64,000 nucleotides of DNA, taken from Sphingobium sp. SCG-1 (lineage in GTDB: Bacteria; Pseudomonadota; Alphaproteobacteria; Sphingomonadales; Sphingomonadaceae). The first letter of the stretch is position 1. Every line of letters starts with the position of its first letter. Where the stretch lies: assembly GCF_002953135.1 (NCBI RefSeq), contig NZ_CP026372.1, positions 4,183,001 to 4,247,000 on the forward strand, in the 5' to 3' direction. A model generated the notes under the pieces. That model had not been told where the DNA came from. It searched no databases and saw only the letters and a program-made list of their open reading frames with translations. A program made the position numbers and the translations under genes. Positions 8,918 through 17,600 of this stretch are shown one piece after another.

Positions 8918-9835
8918 TCACGGCGTTTCGCTCCACCAGGACAAAGTCTGCAAATCATGCGCGGTGGTCCAGATGCCTGATGGCGTGTACCGCAACGCTC
9001 CGCTGCCGGAAGGTTTACCGGCGCGCGCCAGTATCTCCATCGATTTGGGATCGATGGTCACGAACGTCTGATCGTCAGTCGTGCGAAGCCAGACCTTGCC
9101 GCCTCCCACGTCGATGTCGCCATATAGCAGTGTCTTCCCAACCTTCACGCGATTCGACACCTTCACCGAAGCCGGATCGATTTGCGCAACAGTGCCGTCA
9201 CCCTGCTCCTGCACCCAAACCGCGCCTTCACCAGCGGCAAGAAATCCAGGCTGTTTGCCGAGCTTGACCTTCTTCACCACTAAATTGGTTTGCGGATCGA
9301 TCCGCTGGAGCGACTGCTCCGCACTGCTCACGGCCCATAACGCGTCAAAGCCGAACGCCAGGTAGAAGGTGCCAGGATCGACGTCGACGAGTGCCGTCAC
9401 CTTGTTCGCTGCCGGATCTATTCGGGCGATCTTGCCTTTCCCATCACTGGGAACCCATATAGACCCGGCGCCGGCGACGACATTCAATTCGCCTTGAGGA
9501 TTAGCAACGCCGGTAGCGATGACAGTTTGGACCTGCGCGGTCCGCACATCGATCCGATAAAGGTTGCCATCCTGGCAATTGGCGACCCAGAGTGATCCGA
9601 AAGCAAGCGCCATCGCGCCGCACGGCTTTGGCACGGCAACGGAGGCCCGCTTGCCTGTGGTTGACCATTGTTCGACGCGTCCCGCATTGGTAGCCCAAAC
9701 CGTATTTTCGTCCACCGCGAGGAAGTCGGCAAAACCCGGTACTTTGAATGTCTCTTCAGTCAGGGACGCTTGAGCTGGCGCTGCGGCTGCGCTGAGTATG
9801 ACCAGTAACAGCGCCAAGCCGATCGGTTGTTTCAT
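8918..9835 (-). CDS. Exported beta-propeller protein (YncE / virginiamycin B lyase-like fold)
   Basis: A 305-residue protein with a clear signal peptide (MKQPIGLALLLVILSAAAAPAQA). The mature part is built of short repeats of the type GxLWVAN..GxLYRID....V, for example around residues 70-100, 110-140 and 195-220, which is the pattern of a six- or seven-bladed beta-propeller of the YncE/Vgb kind. No catalytic residues are evident; it may be a periplasmic binding or scaffold protein. It is divergent from the ABC importer operon, and the shared 134-base gap holds operator copy B, so both sides are likely controlled together. Role in the pathway unknown. Confidence 0.75.
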   Translation of the reverse strand: MKQPIGLALLLVILSAAAAPAQASLTEETFKVPGFADFLAVDENTVWATNAGRVEQWSTTGKRASVAVPKPCGAMALAFGSLWVANCQDGNLYRIDVRTAQVQTVIATGVANPQGELNVVAGAGSIWVPSDGKGKIARIDPAANKVTALVDVDPGTFYLAFGFDALWAVSSAEQSLQRIDPQTNLVVKKVKLGKQPGFLAAGEGAVWVQEQGDGTVAQIDPASVKVSNRVKVGKTLLYGDIDVGGGKVWLRTTDDQTFVTIDPKSMEILARAGKPSGSGALRYTPSGIWTTAHDLQTLSWWSETP

Positions 9836-9884
9836 GTACTCGCTCCCACTTTTGCGCCCTGCTGCGACACAAGCATGGTATCGA

Positions 9885-9910
9885 TATTACTAAATCTCGC
9901 AATAGTAATA
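9885..9910. promoter_or_regulatory. Candidate NikR-like operator, copy B (divergent promoter region)
   Basis: TATTAC at 9885-9890, 14 bases, then GTAATA at 9905-9910: a perfect 6-base inverted repeat. It lies about 60 bases from the start of the propeller gene and about 60 bases from the start of the binding-protein gene, so one bound repressor could cover both divergent promoters. Confidence 0.75.
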
Positions 9911-9969
9911 ATGACGCATGGACAAAGGCTTTTTTTGCGGCAATGTTGCAGTGCGAAAGGGGTCGAATC

Positions 9970-11055
9970 ATGTTCAACGGAATTCTTGGCGCGGGGAGAA
10001 TCGCAGTGATGGCGTGTGCGCTGGTGGCAGCATCCTGCTCGCCTTCATCGGACAAAGCGCTTCAGCCGCGCACGGAATTTAGCATTGGGTGGTCGATCTA
10101 TGCAGGCTGGATGCCCTGGCCGTACGCGCAGCAGGCTGGCATCGTTAAAAAGTGGGCCGACAAATACGGTCTCAAGATCAACGTTGTGCAGGTCAACGAC
10201 TATGTGGAGTCCGTCAATCAGTACACAGCGGGCAAACTGGACGGCGTAACCGTCGCGAACATGGACGCTCTTACTATACCCGCGGCCGGGGGCAAGGACA
10301 CCAGCGCGATCATCGTGGGCGACTATTCGAACGGCAATGATGGCATCATGCTTAAGGGGGCAGACAAGCTCAGCGCGATCAAGGGCCGACAAGTCTATCT
10401 CGCTGAGTTGTCCGTCTCCCATTATCTCCTTGCACGTGGCCTCAGTTCGGTCGGCATGTCATTGACCGACATCAAGACAGTGAACACGTCGGACGCAGAC
10501 ATTGTTGGCGCGTTCACCACGCCGGAAGCGAGGGCCGCCGTCGCCTGGAACCCGCAACTTTCCGTCATGAAAGCGACGCCTGGCGCAAAAGAAGTCTTCA
10601 GTTCAGCCGACATCCCCGGTGAGATACTCGACCTGCTCGTCGTCGACACGGCGACACTGAAGACCAACCCCAATCTGGGCAAGGCATTGGCCGGCATCTG
10701 GTACGAGACGACCGCGCTGATGCAGCGACAGGATGCGCAGGGAAAGGCCGCGCGTGCGGCCATGGCTAAGCTGGCAGGCACCAAGCCGGAAATGTTCGAC
10801 AGCCAGCTTTCCACCACTTATCTTTACAGCGATCCAAAGGCGGCGGTAGCGGCCACATCGGCCCCCGCGCTCATCACCACCATGACGCGTGTGCGGGACT
10901 TCAGCTATTCCAAGGGGCTCTTTGGCCAAGGCGCAAAGTCCGCCGATGCAGTGGGTATGGCTTTCCCAGGCAACAAGACGCTTGGCGACGCCAGCCATGT
11001 GACTCTGCGCTTCGACGCAAGCTATATGCAAATGGCGGCCGATGGTAAGCTCTGA
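9970..11055 (+). CDS. ABC transporter substrate-binding protein, urea/guanidine carboxylase region
   Basis: Periplasmic binding component of an importer encoded with the two following genes (361 residues). The N-terminus is a short signal sequence with a plausible lipobox at Cys23 (AASC), so it is likely a lipoprotein. The mature part resembles the NMT1/taurine-type binding proteins typical of urea-carboxylase operons, with FSIGWSIYAGWMPW early and IKGRQVYLAELSVSHYLL near residue 125. The start at 9970 follows an AAAGGGG ribosome site; an ATG at 9943 in the same frame has none. The substrate is probably urea, guanidine or a related compound, inferred from the downstream enzymes. Confidence 0.85.
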   Translation: MFNGILGAGRIAVMACALVAASCSPSSDKALQPRTEFSIGWSIYAGWMPWPYAQQAGIVKKWADKYGLKINVVQVNDYVESVNQYTAGKLDGVTVANMDALTIPAAGGKDTSAIIVGDYSNGNDGIMLKGADKLSAIKGRQVYLAELSVSHYLLARGLSSVGMSLTDIKTVNTSDADIVGAFTTPEARAAVAWNPQLSVMKATPGAKEVFSSADIPGEILDLLVVDTATLKTNPNLGKALAGIWYETTALMQRQDAQGKAARAAMAKLAGTKPEMFDSQLSTTYLYSDPKAAVAATSAPALITTMTRVRDFSYSKGLFGQGAKSADAVGMAFPGNKTLGDASHVTLRFDASYMQMAADGKL

Positions 11056-11085
11056 GCGGGTGCGGCATAGCAGGGAAAGGATGTC

Positions 11086-11901
11086 ATGCGCTGGGTGAAC
11101 CGACGCGTCCGGAGGGGTAACAGCATCCTATTGGGCGCAATACCTATCCTCCTGCTGGTGCTGCTTTATCTTCTGGTTGCAGCCAGCCGTCATGCTGCCA
11201 ATCCCAACGATAAGATCTTGCCCTTGCCCAGCAGCATGATGGAGGCGATGTCGGCGCTGCTGTTCCAGCCAGACCAGCTTTCCGGGCAACTTATCTTCTG
11301 GGCGGACACAATCGCGAGCCTTCAGCGACTGGGGCTGGGTCTGGGTATATCCACATTATCGGCCCTATTGGTAGGGTTACTCCTGGGCGTACTACCGCCG
11401 GTACGCGCTACTTTTGGTCCGCTGGTGACGGGAATTGCCGTGATACCGCCGATCGCGCTGCTGCCGATCTTGTTCATCGCCTTCGGTCTTGGCGAGACGG
11501 CGAAAGTGGCGTTGATCGTCATCGGTATCGCGCCATTTATGATCCGTGACGTCGCAGCCCATATTGCGGCCCTCCCAAGGGAACAGATCGTCAAGGCACA
11601 GACGTTGGGTGCAAGCAGTTGGCAATTAATGATTCGCGTCGCGCTACCACAGGCCATGCCGCGCCTGATCCAGGCAGTACGGCTATCGCTCGGCCCCGCC
11701 TGGGTATTCCTGATTTCGGCGGAGGCGATCGCTTCTGATGTCGGCCTTGGCTATCGCATCTTCCTCGTCCGCCGCTATCTTTCGATGGATATCATTCTCC
11801 CTTACGTCGCATGGATCGCGCTCCTCGCCATTGCAATGGACGTTCTCCTGACATGGTCGAGCCGCCGCCTGTACCCTTGGGTGCATGGAGCGGACCATTG
11901 A
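11086..11901 (+). CDS. ABC transporter permease, urea/guanidine carboxylase region
   Basis: Inner-membrane permease of the importer (271 residues), BPD_transp_1 family. It starts with a basic segment, a membrane helix (about residues 15-33), then five more hydrophobic helices. The coupling loop with the EAA-like motif is at about residues 164-190 (REQIVKAQTLGASSWQLMIR followed by VALPQAMPRLI). A GGA-containing ribosome site precedes the ATG. The gene lies 30 bases behind the binding protein, and its TGA overlaps the proposed TTG start of the ATPase gene, indicating one transcript and coupled translation. Confidence 0.88.
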   Translation: MRWVNRRVRRGNSILLGAIPILLLVLLYLLVAASRHAANPNDKILPLPSSMMEAMSALLFQPDQLSGQLIFWADTIASLQRLGLGLGISTLSALLVGLLLGVLPPVRATFGPLVTGIAVIPPIALLPILFIAFGLGETAKVALIVIGIAPFMIRDVAAHIAALPREQIVKAQTLGASSWQLMIRVALPQAMPRLIQAVRLSLGPAWVFLISAEAIASDVGLGYRIFLVRRYLSMDIILPYVAWIALLAIAMDVLLTWSSRRLYPWVHGADH

Positions 11902-12692
11902 GCGCGCTGCTGAGCCTTCGCAATATCTGGGTCGAGTATGGCGACAAGGTCGTGCTGGAGCGAGTCAATCTCGACATCGAGGCAGGCTCCTTCGTCTCCA
12001 TCATCGGGCCATCGGGTGCCGGCAAGAGCAGCCTGTTGCGCATCATTTTGGGTCAGGAAATCCCGACTCGAGGTTCGATCATGCTGGATGGCACGCCGCT
12101 TCCGCCAGAGTGCGGACCGGATCGCGGCGTGGTGTTCCAGCGCTATTCCGTGTTTCCGCACATGTCCGTCCTGCGCAACACGGTCTTTGGACTTGAGTGC
12201 GCGCAGGCGCCGCTGGCGGCCCGGCTCTTCGGTGCGCGCCGCCGCGCCGCCGTAGCCGAGGCAGAGGAAATGCTGCACGCCGTCGGCTTGGGCGACAGCC
12301 TGCATCTCTATCCTGCGCAGATGTCGGGCGGGATGCAGCAACGCCTTGCCATCGCGCAAGCGCTTATCAAGCGGCCACGCATCCTGCTCCTCGACGAACC
12401 TTTCGGCGCGCTTGACCCCGGCATCAGGGCGGACATGCACGCCCTGATAACGCGGCTGTGGAGCGACTATTCGCTGACTGTCATCATGGTCACGCACGAT
12501 ATCAGAGAAGCCTTCTCTCTTGGCACGCGCGTTCTGACACTGGACAAGCGCCGCCGCGATCCACACGCACCTCATCGCTTCGGCGCAACTGCGGTCTATG
12601 ACCTTCCGCTTGCCAGAAGAGTCCGCGTCGCAGCACCGGCACGGGATGGCGTCAAAGAAAGTATTACACTTGACGAGAATAGTAATAATTGA
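11898..12692 (+). CDS. ABC transporter ATP-binding protein, urea/guanidine carboxylase region
   Basis: ATPase subunit of the importer (about 264 residues). Walker A GPSGAGKSS, Q-loop in VVFQRYSVFPHMSV, signature SGGMQQR, Walker B RILLLDEP, and the switch histidine in VMVTHD-like MVTHDIREAF are all present. I prefer the TTG start at 11898 because it overlaps the permease stop (TTGA) and has a GGAG site seven bases upstream; the ATG at 11853 in the same frame would add 15 proline-rich residues encoded inside the permease gene. The last codons contain operator copy C, so the 3' end of this gene doubles as the promoter region of the regulator gene. Confidence 0.87.
   Translation: MSALLSLRNIWVEYGDKVVLERVNLDIEAGSFVSIIGPSGAGKSSLLRIILGQEIPTRGSIMLDGTPLPPECGPDRGVVFQRYSVFPHMSVLRNTVFGLECAQAPLAARLFGARRRAAVAEAEEMLHAVGLGDSLHLYPAQMSGGMQQRLAIAQALIKRPRILLLDEPFGALDPGIRADMHALITRLWSDYSLTVIMVTHDIREAFSLGTRVLTLDKRRRDPHAPHRFGATAVYDLPLARRVRVAAPARDGVKESITLDENSNN
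12662..12687. promoter_or_regulatory. Candidate NikR-like operator, copy C (autoregulatory)
   Basis: TATTAC at 12662-12667, 14 bases, then GTAATA at 12682-12687: a perfect dyad with the same spacing as copy B. It overlaps the last codons of the ATPase gene and ends 17 bases before the ATG of the NikR-like gene, so it is well placed for autoregulation of the regulator and the enzyme genes behind it. Confidence 0.75.
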
Positions 12693-12704
12693 AAAGAGCG
12701 TAGG

Positions 12705-13214
12705 ATGAGCACCGAACCCACTAATCTTGCCCGGCTCAGCATGAGCCTTCCCGCAGAACTGTTCCGCCAACTCGACGTGATGGTCGAAGAGCGCGGTCTT
12801 CCTTCCCGGTCGCAACTGATTGCAGAACTCATACGGCATGCGCTTGCCGAACATGAGGCGCTGACACGCCCGGAAGACATGCTCGCCGGCACGATCACGC
12901 TTGTGTACCGAGGCGATCGCGGCCGCGTGCGGCAGCAGCTTTCCCAAACGCAAGCCGACTATCTGAAGGAGGTCATCTCATCCCAGCATGTCTTTCTGGA
13001 AGGTGACCAGTCGCTCGAAGTGCTGCTGGTGCAGGGACCAGCCACACGACTGAAGGAACTGTGCGACGCCTTGCGCGGCGTTCGGGGTGTGCATCAATTG
13101 CAGCTTGTCACCACCACCGCCCTGCTACCGCAATTGCATGAGCAGGAGGGCATGGAGAAAGACGACAGCGCAGCCCCAAGCAGGCACTGGGCGAACAAGG
13201 GGGCCGCTGCATGA
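12705..13214 (+). CDS. NikR-like ribbon-helix-helix regulator with a degraded nickel site
   Basis: A 169-residue transcription factor with an N-terminal ribbon-helix-helix domain (LSMSLPAELFRQLD, then SRSQLIAELIRHAL, residues 11-47) and a C-terminal ACT-like domain (about 61-137) that aligns by eye with NikR without gaps over the metal region. E. coli NikR binds nickel through His76, His87, His89 and Cys95. The matching residues here are Ala84, His95, Phe97 and Ser103, so only one ligand survives. A 30-residue tail follows. It probably binds the three TATTAC-N14-GTAATA dyads of this block and controls its own gene. The effector may be a pathway compound rather than nickel. It overlaps the next gene (ATGA). 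Confidence 0.83.
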   Translation: MSTEPTNLARLSMSLPAELFRQLDVMVEERGLPSRSQLIAELIRHALAEHEALTRPEDMLAGTITLVYRGDRGRVRQQLSQTQADYLKEVISSQHVFLEGDQSLEVLLVQGPATRLKELCDALRGVRGVHQLQLVTTTALLPQLHEQEGMEKDDSAAPSRHWANKGAAA

Positions 13215-14035
13215 CGGCAATGCTTGCCGATCCTATGGCTGCCCGGGATCACGCCCGAGCCATGGCCGGAACGGTGGCGGAAGCGATGCCGCGCGTGCCG
13301 CCAGTCGCCGAGGACTTGCCTGAGAATGTGACCGCCGCCGACCTGTTGTGGGAAGAAACGATTGCGGCGGGCGGTTATGCGACCCGGAAACTCTCACGCG
13401 GTTCCCGCCTCCGCCTGATCGATTTGCGAGGCGACGCTTGCGCTTCAATGCTAATCTACAATGCCGAGATGCCGACCGAGCGGCTCAACGTTGCGGACAC
13501 GGTGAAGATACAGTGGAATGCCTATCTGGGCGGAGGCAAGCTGCTTCTGTCCGATATGGGTCGCGTCCTGATGAGCATAATGGAGGATGGCGCAGGCACC
13601 CATGATGCCTTCTGCGGCACCTCCAATGCCGCGACCAATCTCGCTAGATATGGCGAAGGTCGCAACAGCGGCGCTTTTCCCAATGGGCGCGACCGCCTGT
13701 TGCTCGGGTCGGCCAAGCATGGGCTGCAACGGCGGGACGTCCATCCCTGCGTGAACCTGTTCAAGGGCACACGGATCGAGGCCGACGGGACCATCACTCC
13801 CGTCATCGGCCCATTTGACGCCGGACGTGCCATGATCTTGCGCGCAGAGATGGATGTGATCGTCGTCATCGCTAATTGCCCGCATGTGCTGGACCCGCGC
13901 TCTGAATGGACTGTGACGCCCCTGCGGGCGACGGCCTGGCGCGGCGCGGTTACGCCTGCCGATGATCCTGTTCGTATGGCTACGCCGGAAGGATTACGCG
14001 CTTTCCTGAATGTCGAAGACTATTTCCGTCGCTAA
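13211..14035 (+). CDS. Urea carboxylase-associated protein 1 (DUF1989; carboxyguanidine deiminase subunit-like)
   Basis: A 274-residue member of the DUF1989 family that accompanies urea/guanidine carboxylases. In characterised bacteria the pair of such proteins (CgdA/CgdB) acts as carboxyguanidine deiminase, turning carboxyguanidine into allophanate. Typical family segments are LRLIDLRGDACASMLIYN, the ADTVKIQWNAYLG stretch, HDAFCGTS and VHPCVNLFKG; the Cys and His residues of the last two are candidates for metal binding or catalysis. It overlaps the regulator gene by ATGA and is followed by its partner after 19 bases. The presence of both partners points toward guanidine rather than urea as the original substrate, but this is inference. 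Confidence 0.85.
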   Translation: MTAMLADPMAARDHARAMAGTVAEAMPRVPPVAEDLPENVTAADLLWEETIAAGGYATRKLSRGSRLRLIDLRGDACASMLIYNAEMPTERLNVADTVKIQWNAYLGGGKLLLSDMGRVLMSIMEDGAGTHDAFCGTSNAATNLARYGEGRNSGAFPNGRDRLLLGSAKHGLQRRDVHPCVNLFKGTRIEADGTITPVIGPFDAGRAMILRAEMDVIVVIANCPHVLDPRSEWTVTPLRATAWRGAVTPADDPVRMATPEGLRAFLNVEDYFRR

Positions 14036-14054
14036 ACACGGAAGAGAGGCCAAA

Positions 14055-14690
14055 ATGACCATCGATCCGCATATGACAGGCCTTCCCGGCAATGTCGTTC
14101 ATGACGAGATTGTAGCCGCCCGCGCACCCTGGTTGTATCATGTCGCTGCTGGGCAAACCCTTCGGATCGTCGATCTGGAGGGCAACCAGGCCGTCGATTT
14201 CCTTCTCTATTCCGCAGCCGATGATGCGGAGCGTTACAGCGCGCAGGATACGGTCTCAGCACAGCAAAACCTGTTCCTTCGTTCCGGCACCGTGCTGCGG
14301 TCAAACGAAGGGCGGGCGATGATGACGATCGTCGACACTTCGGTCGAATATCACGACACGATCGGCGGCGCCTGCTCTTGTGAGTCCAACACACTACGCT
14401 ACGGCCACCATACCAAATCCCAACATGCCTGCGTCGAGAACTTCCTGGAGGCCAATCTGACTGAAGGCCGCGGCAAGCGCGATATCGTCTCCAATATCAA
14501 TTTCTTCATGAACGTCCCGGTGGAGGACGACGGCGCACTGGGCATCGTCGATGGCATTTCGGCACCCGGCCTGACAGTCGATCTGCGGGCGGAGATGGAC
14601 GTGGTCGTCGTCGTGTCCAACTGCCCGCAGATCAACAATCCCTGCAATGCCTTCAATCCGACACCCGTAAGGATGATCGTCACCGCATGA
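14055..14690 (+). CDS. Urea carboxylase-associated protein 2 (DUF1989; carboxyguanidine deiminase subunit-like)
   Basis: Second DUF1989 protein (211 residues), expected to form a complex with the preceding one. Family landmarks: LRIVDLEGNQAVDFLLYS, DTVSAQQNLFLRSGTVL, EYHDTIGGACSCES and QHACVENFLEAN; the Cys/His cluster is conserved with its partner. The ATG at 14055 is chosen because a GAGAGG ribosome site stands just upstream; the frame could start 15 codons earlier inside the end of the previous gene. The stop overlaps the ATG of the carboxylase gene (ATGA), consistent with a tightly translated catabolic operon. Confidence 0.85.
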   Translation: MTIDPHMTGLPGNVVHDEIVAARAPWLYHVAAGQTLRIVDLEGNQAVDFLLYSAADDAERYSAQDTVSAQQNLFLRSGTVLRSNEGRAMMTIVDTSVEYHDTIGGACSCESNTLRYGHHTKSQHACVENFLEANLTEGRGKRDIVSNINFFMNVPVEDDGALGIVDGISAPGLTVDLRAEMDVVVVVSNCPQINNPCNAFNPTPVRMIVTA

Positions 14691-17600
14691 GCTTCGACAC
14701 CGTTCTGGTCGCGAACCGGGGGGCAATCGCCACCCGGATCATTCGCACGCTGCGCCATATGGGTTTGCGGTCCGTCGCCGTCTATTCGGAAGCCGACGTC
14801 GGGTCGCTGCACGTTTCGCAGGCGGACGAGGCGATCTGTATCGGTCCAGCACCCGCGACCGAAAGCTACTTGAACATCGCTGCGATCCTGAAGGCTGCAA
14901 AGGATAGCGGTGCTGGCGCGGTCCATCCTGGCTACGGCTTTCTCGCGGAAAATGCCGAGTTTGCCGAAGCGTGCGCTGCTGCGGGAATCGTCTTCATCGG
15001 GCCGACGCCGGAGAATATCCGCACCTTCGGCCTGAAGCACAGCGCGCGCGCGTTGGCCGCCGGACATGGTGTACCGCTGGCGCCCGGAACCGGTCTGCTG
15101 ACGGACGAGGAGGAAGCAGCCAAGGCCGCGCAGGAGATCGGCTATCCCGTCATACTCAAGGCGACGGCGGGCGGTGGCGGCATCGGCATGCGCATCTGCG
15201 AGGATGAGGCGGCGGTGCGAGAGGGCTTTGCGGGGGTGGCACGCCTGGGCGAAGGCAATTTCGGCGATGCGGGCGTATTCCTTGAACGCTATATCGGGCG
15301 TGCTCGCCATATCGAGGTGCAGATCTTCGGTGATGGAGCCGGGCGCATCATGCCGCTGGGCGAGCGAGATTGCTCGCTCCAGCGCCGCAATCAGAAGGTA
15401 GTCGAAGAAGCGCCAGCGCCGCTCCTTTCCGCAGCCATACGCAGCGAACTCATCGCTGCCGCTGTCCGCCTGGGGGAAGCCGCACGTTATCGCTCCGCCG
15501 GCACCGTCGAATTCCTGTTCGATGCCGAGCGGCAGCAATTCTTCTTCCTTGAGATGAACACCCGGCTTCAGGTCGAGCATGGCGTCACCGAGGAAGTGAT
15601 GGGCATCGATCTGGTCGAGTGGATGATCCGGGGTGCTGCGGGAGATTTCGCTTTCCTCGATGCCGAGCCGCCTGCGCCTCGCGGCCATGCCGTGCAGGTG
15701 CGCCTCTATGCCGAGGATCCCGCTCTCGATTATCGTCCAACATCCGGCACGCTGACCGCTGTTAGCTTCCCACCGAACATTCGTACCGAGACGTGGTGCA
15801 TGGCGGGCAGTACGGTCAGCGCCTGGTATGATCCAATGCTGGCCAAGCTGATCGTGCACGCCCCCGCGCGGGAAGCGGCAGTCCGGGCCATGCAGGATGC
15901 CCTGGACGAAAGTCGGATCGACGGCATCGAAACCAATCTGCGCTGGCTGCGAGAGGTCGTCCGGACCGAACCGTTCGTTAACGGAGAAGTGTCGACGCGC
16001 CTCCTCGACACGATTGCCTACACCCCGCAAAGCATCCGCGTAGTGAGCGGCGGCACCGCGACCACTGTTCAGGACTGGCCCGGCCGCCAAGGTTTGTGGG
16101 CGATCGGCGTGCCGCCATCCGGCCCGATGGATGATCGCTCCTTTCGCATCGGGAACCGGCTGCTCGGCAATCCAGAAGGCATGGCGGGCCTGGAAGTCAC
16201 CGTCAGCGGACCTACGCTGTTCTTCAATGCACCCGCGCGGTTGTGTCTGATGGGCGCCGATTTCGGCGCAACTCTGGACGATATACCAGTCGAACGCGGC
16301 TCGGCCGTTGACGTACAGGCGGGTCAAACGCTCGCGCTTGGCCGAGTCTGCGGCGGCGGCATTCGGGGGTATATTCTCTTCGCGGGTGGCCTCGACATTG
16401 CGCCTTATCTCGACAGCCGCAGCACATTTGAATTGGGTCAATTCGGCGGACATGCCGCGCGGCGGCTGCTGGCGGGCGACACGCTACATTTACAGAGAAC
16501 AGAGGCTGGAACGCTGCCGATACCCATTCCAGCGTCCGAATTCACGGAAACATGGACGTTGCGCGTCCTTTACGGTCCACATGGCGCGCCCGACTTCTTT
16601 ACCAACGAGGATATTACCACGATCGTCGCTGCCGATTGGCAGGTGCACTACAACAGCAACCGCACTGGCGTGCGCCTGATCGGTCCAAAGCCGCAGTGGG
16701 CGCGGACCGATGGTGGAGAGGCGGGCCTGCACCCTTCGAATATCCACGACAACCCCTATGCGATCGGTGCGGTGGACTTCACTGGCGACATGCCGATCAT
16801 TCTTGGACCCGATGGTCCCTCGCTCGGCGGTTTCGTCTGCCCTTTCGTGATAATCACGGCAGATCGGTGGAAGATAGGGCAACTCGCCCCCGGCGACCGT
16901 ATCCAATTTGTGCCCGTCACCATTGATGAGGCTGAAGCTGCGGACAATGCTTCCCTGACGCTCGTCACGGACATAGCGGAACAACCGTCCTGCGCCATCG
17001 CCGATCTTTCCCCTGTTCTTGCAGACATCCCGGCCACGGCGGCAAGACCGCGCACGGTTTACCGACAACAGGGCGATCGCAACATATTGGTCGAATACGG
17101 CCCGATCGTGCTCGACATCGAATTGCGCATTCGCGTTCACGCGCTGATGTGCGAACTCGAAAAGCAGGCACTGCCCGGCGTCATCGATATCGTGCCAGGC
17201 ATCCGGTCGCTTCAGCTTCATTTCGACGGACGACGGTTGGATCAGCAGAGCGCGCTGGCAGCCCTGATTGCGGCCGAGGAGCGGCTGGGCGATCTGGAGG
17301 ATTTCTCAATCCCCTCTCGTATCGTCCATCTACCGCTAAGCTGGCGCGATCCCGCCACGATCGAGACGATCGAAAAATATATGAGCGCCGTTCGCGACGA
17401 CGCACCGTGGTGTCCGGACAATATCGAATTCATCCGGCGCATCAACGCTCTGCCGGACGCGGACGCTGTCGAGAACCTCATATTCGACGCCAGCTATCTC
17501 GTGTTGGGGCTGGGCGACGTGTATCTCGGTGCGCCGGTGGCAACGCCGGTCGATCCCCGTCATCGGCTGGTCACGACCAAGTACAACCCTGCTCGCACAT

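Noticed and set aside
9911..9969. Guanidine-I (ykkC) riboswitch in the importer leader
   Set aside because: The leader is too short for the full motif and its conserved blocks are not visible.
14399..16453. 684-codon minus-strand open frame inside the carboxylase gene
   Set aside because: Antisense shadow caused by high GC; the plus strand encodes a fully recognisable biotin carboxylase.
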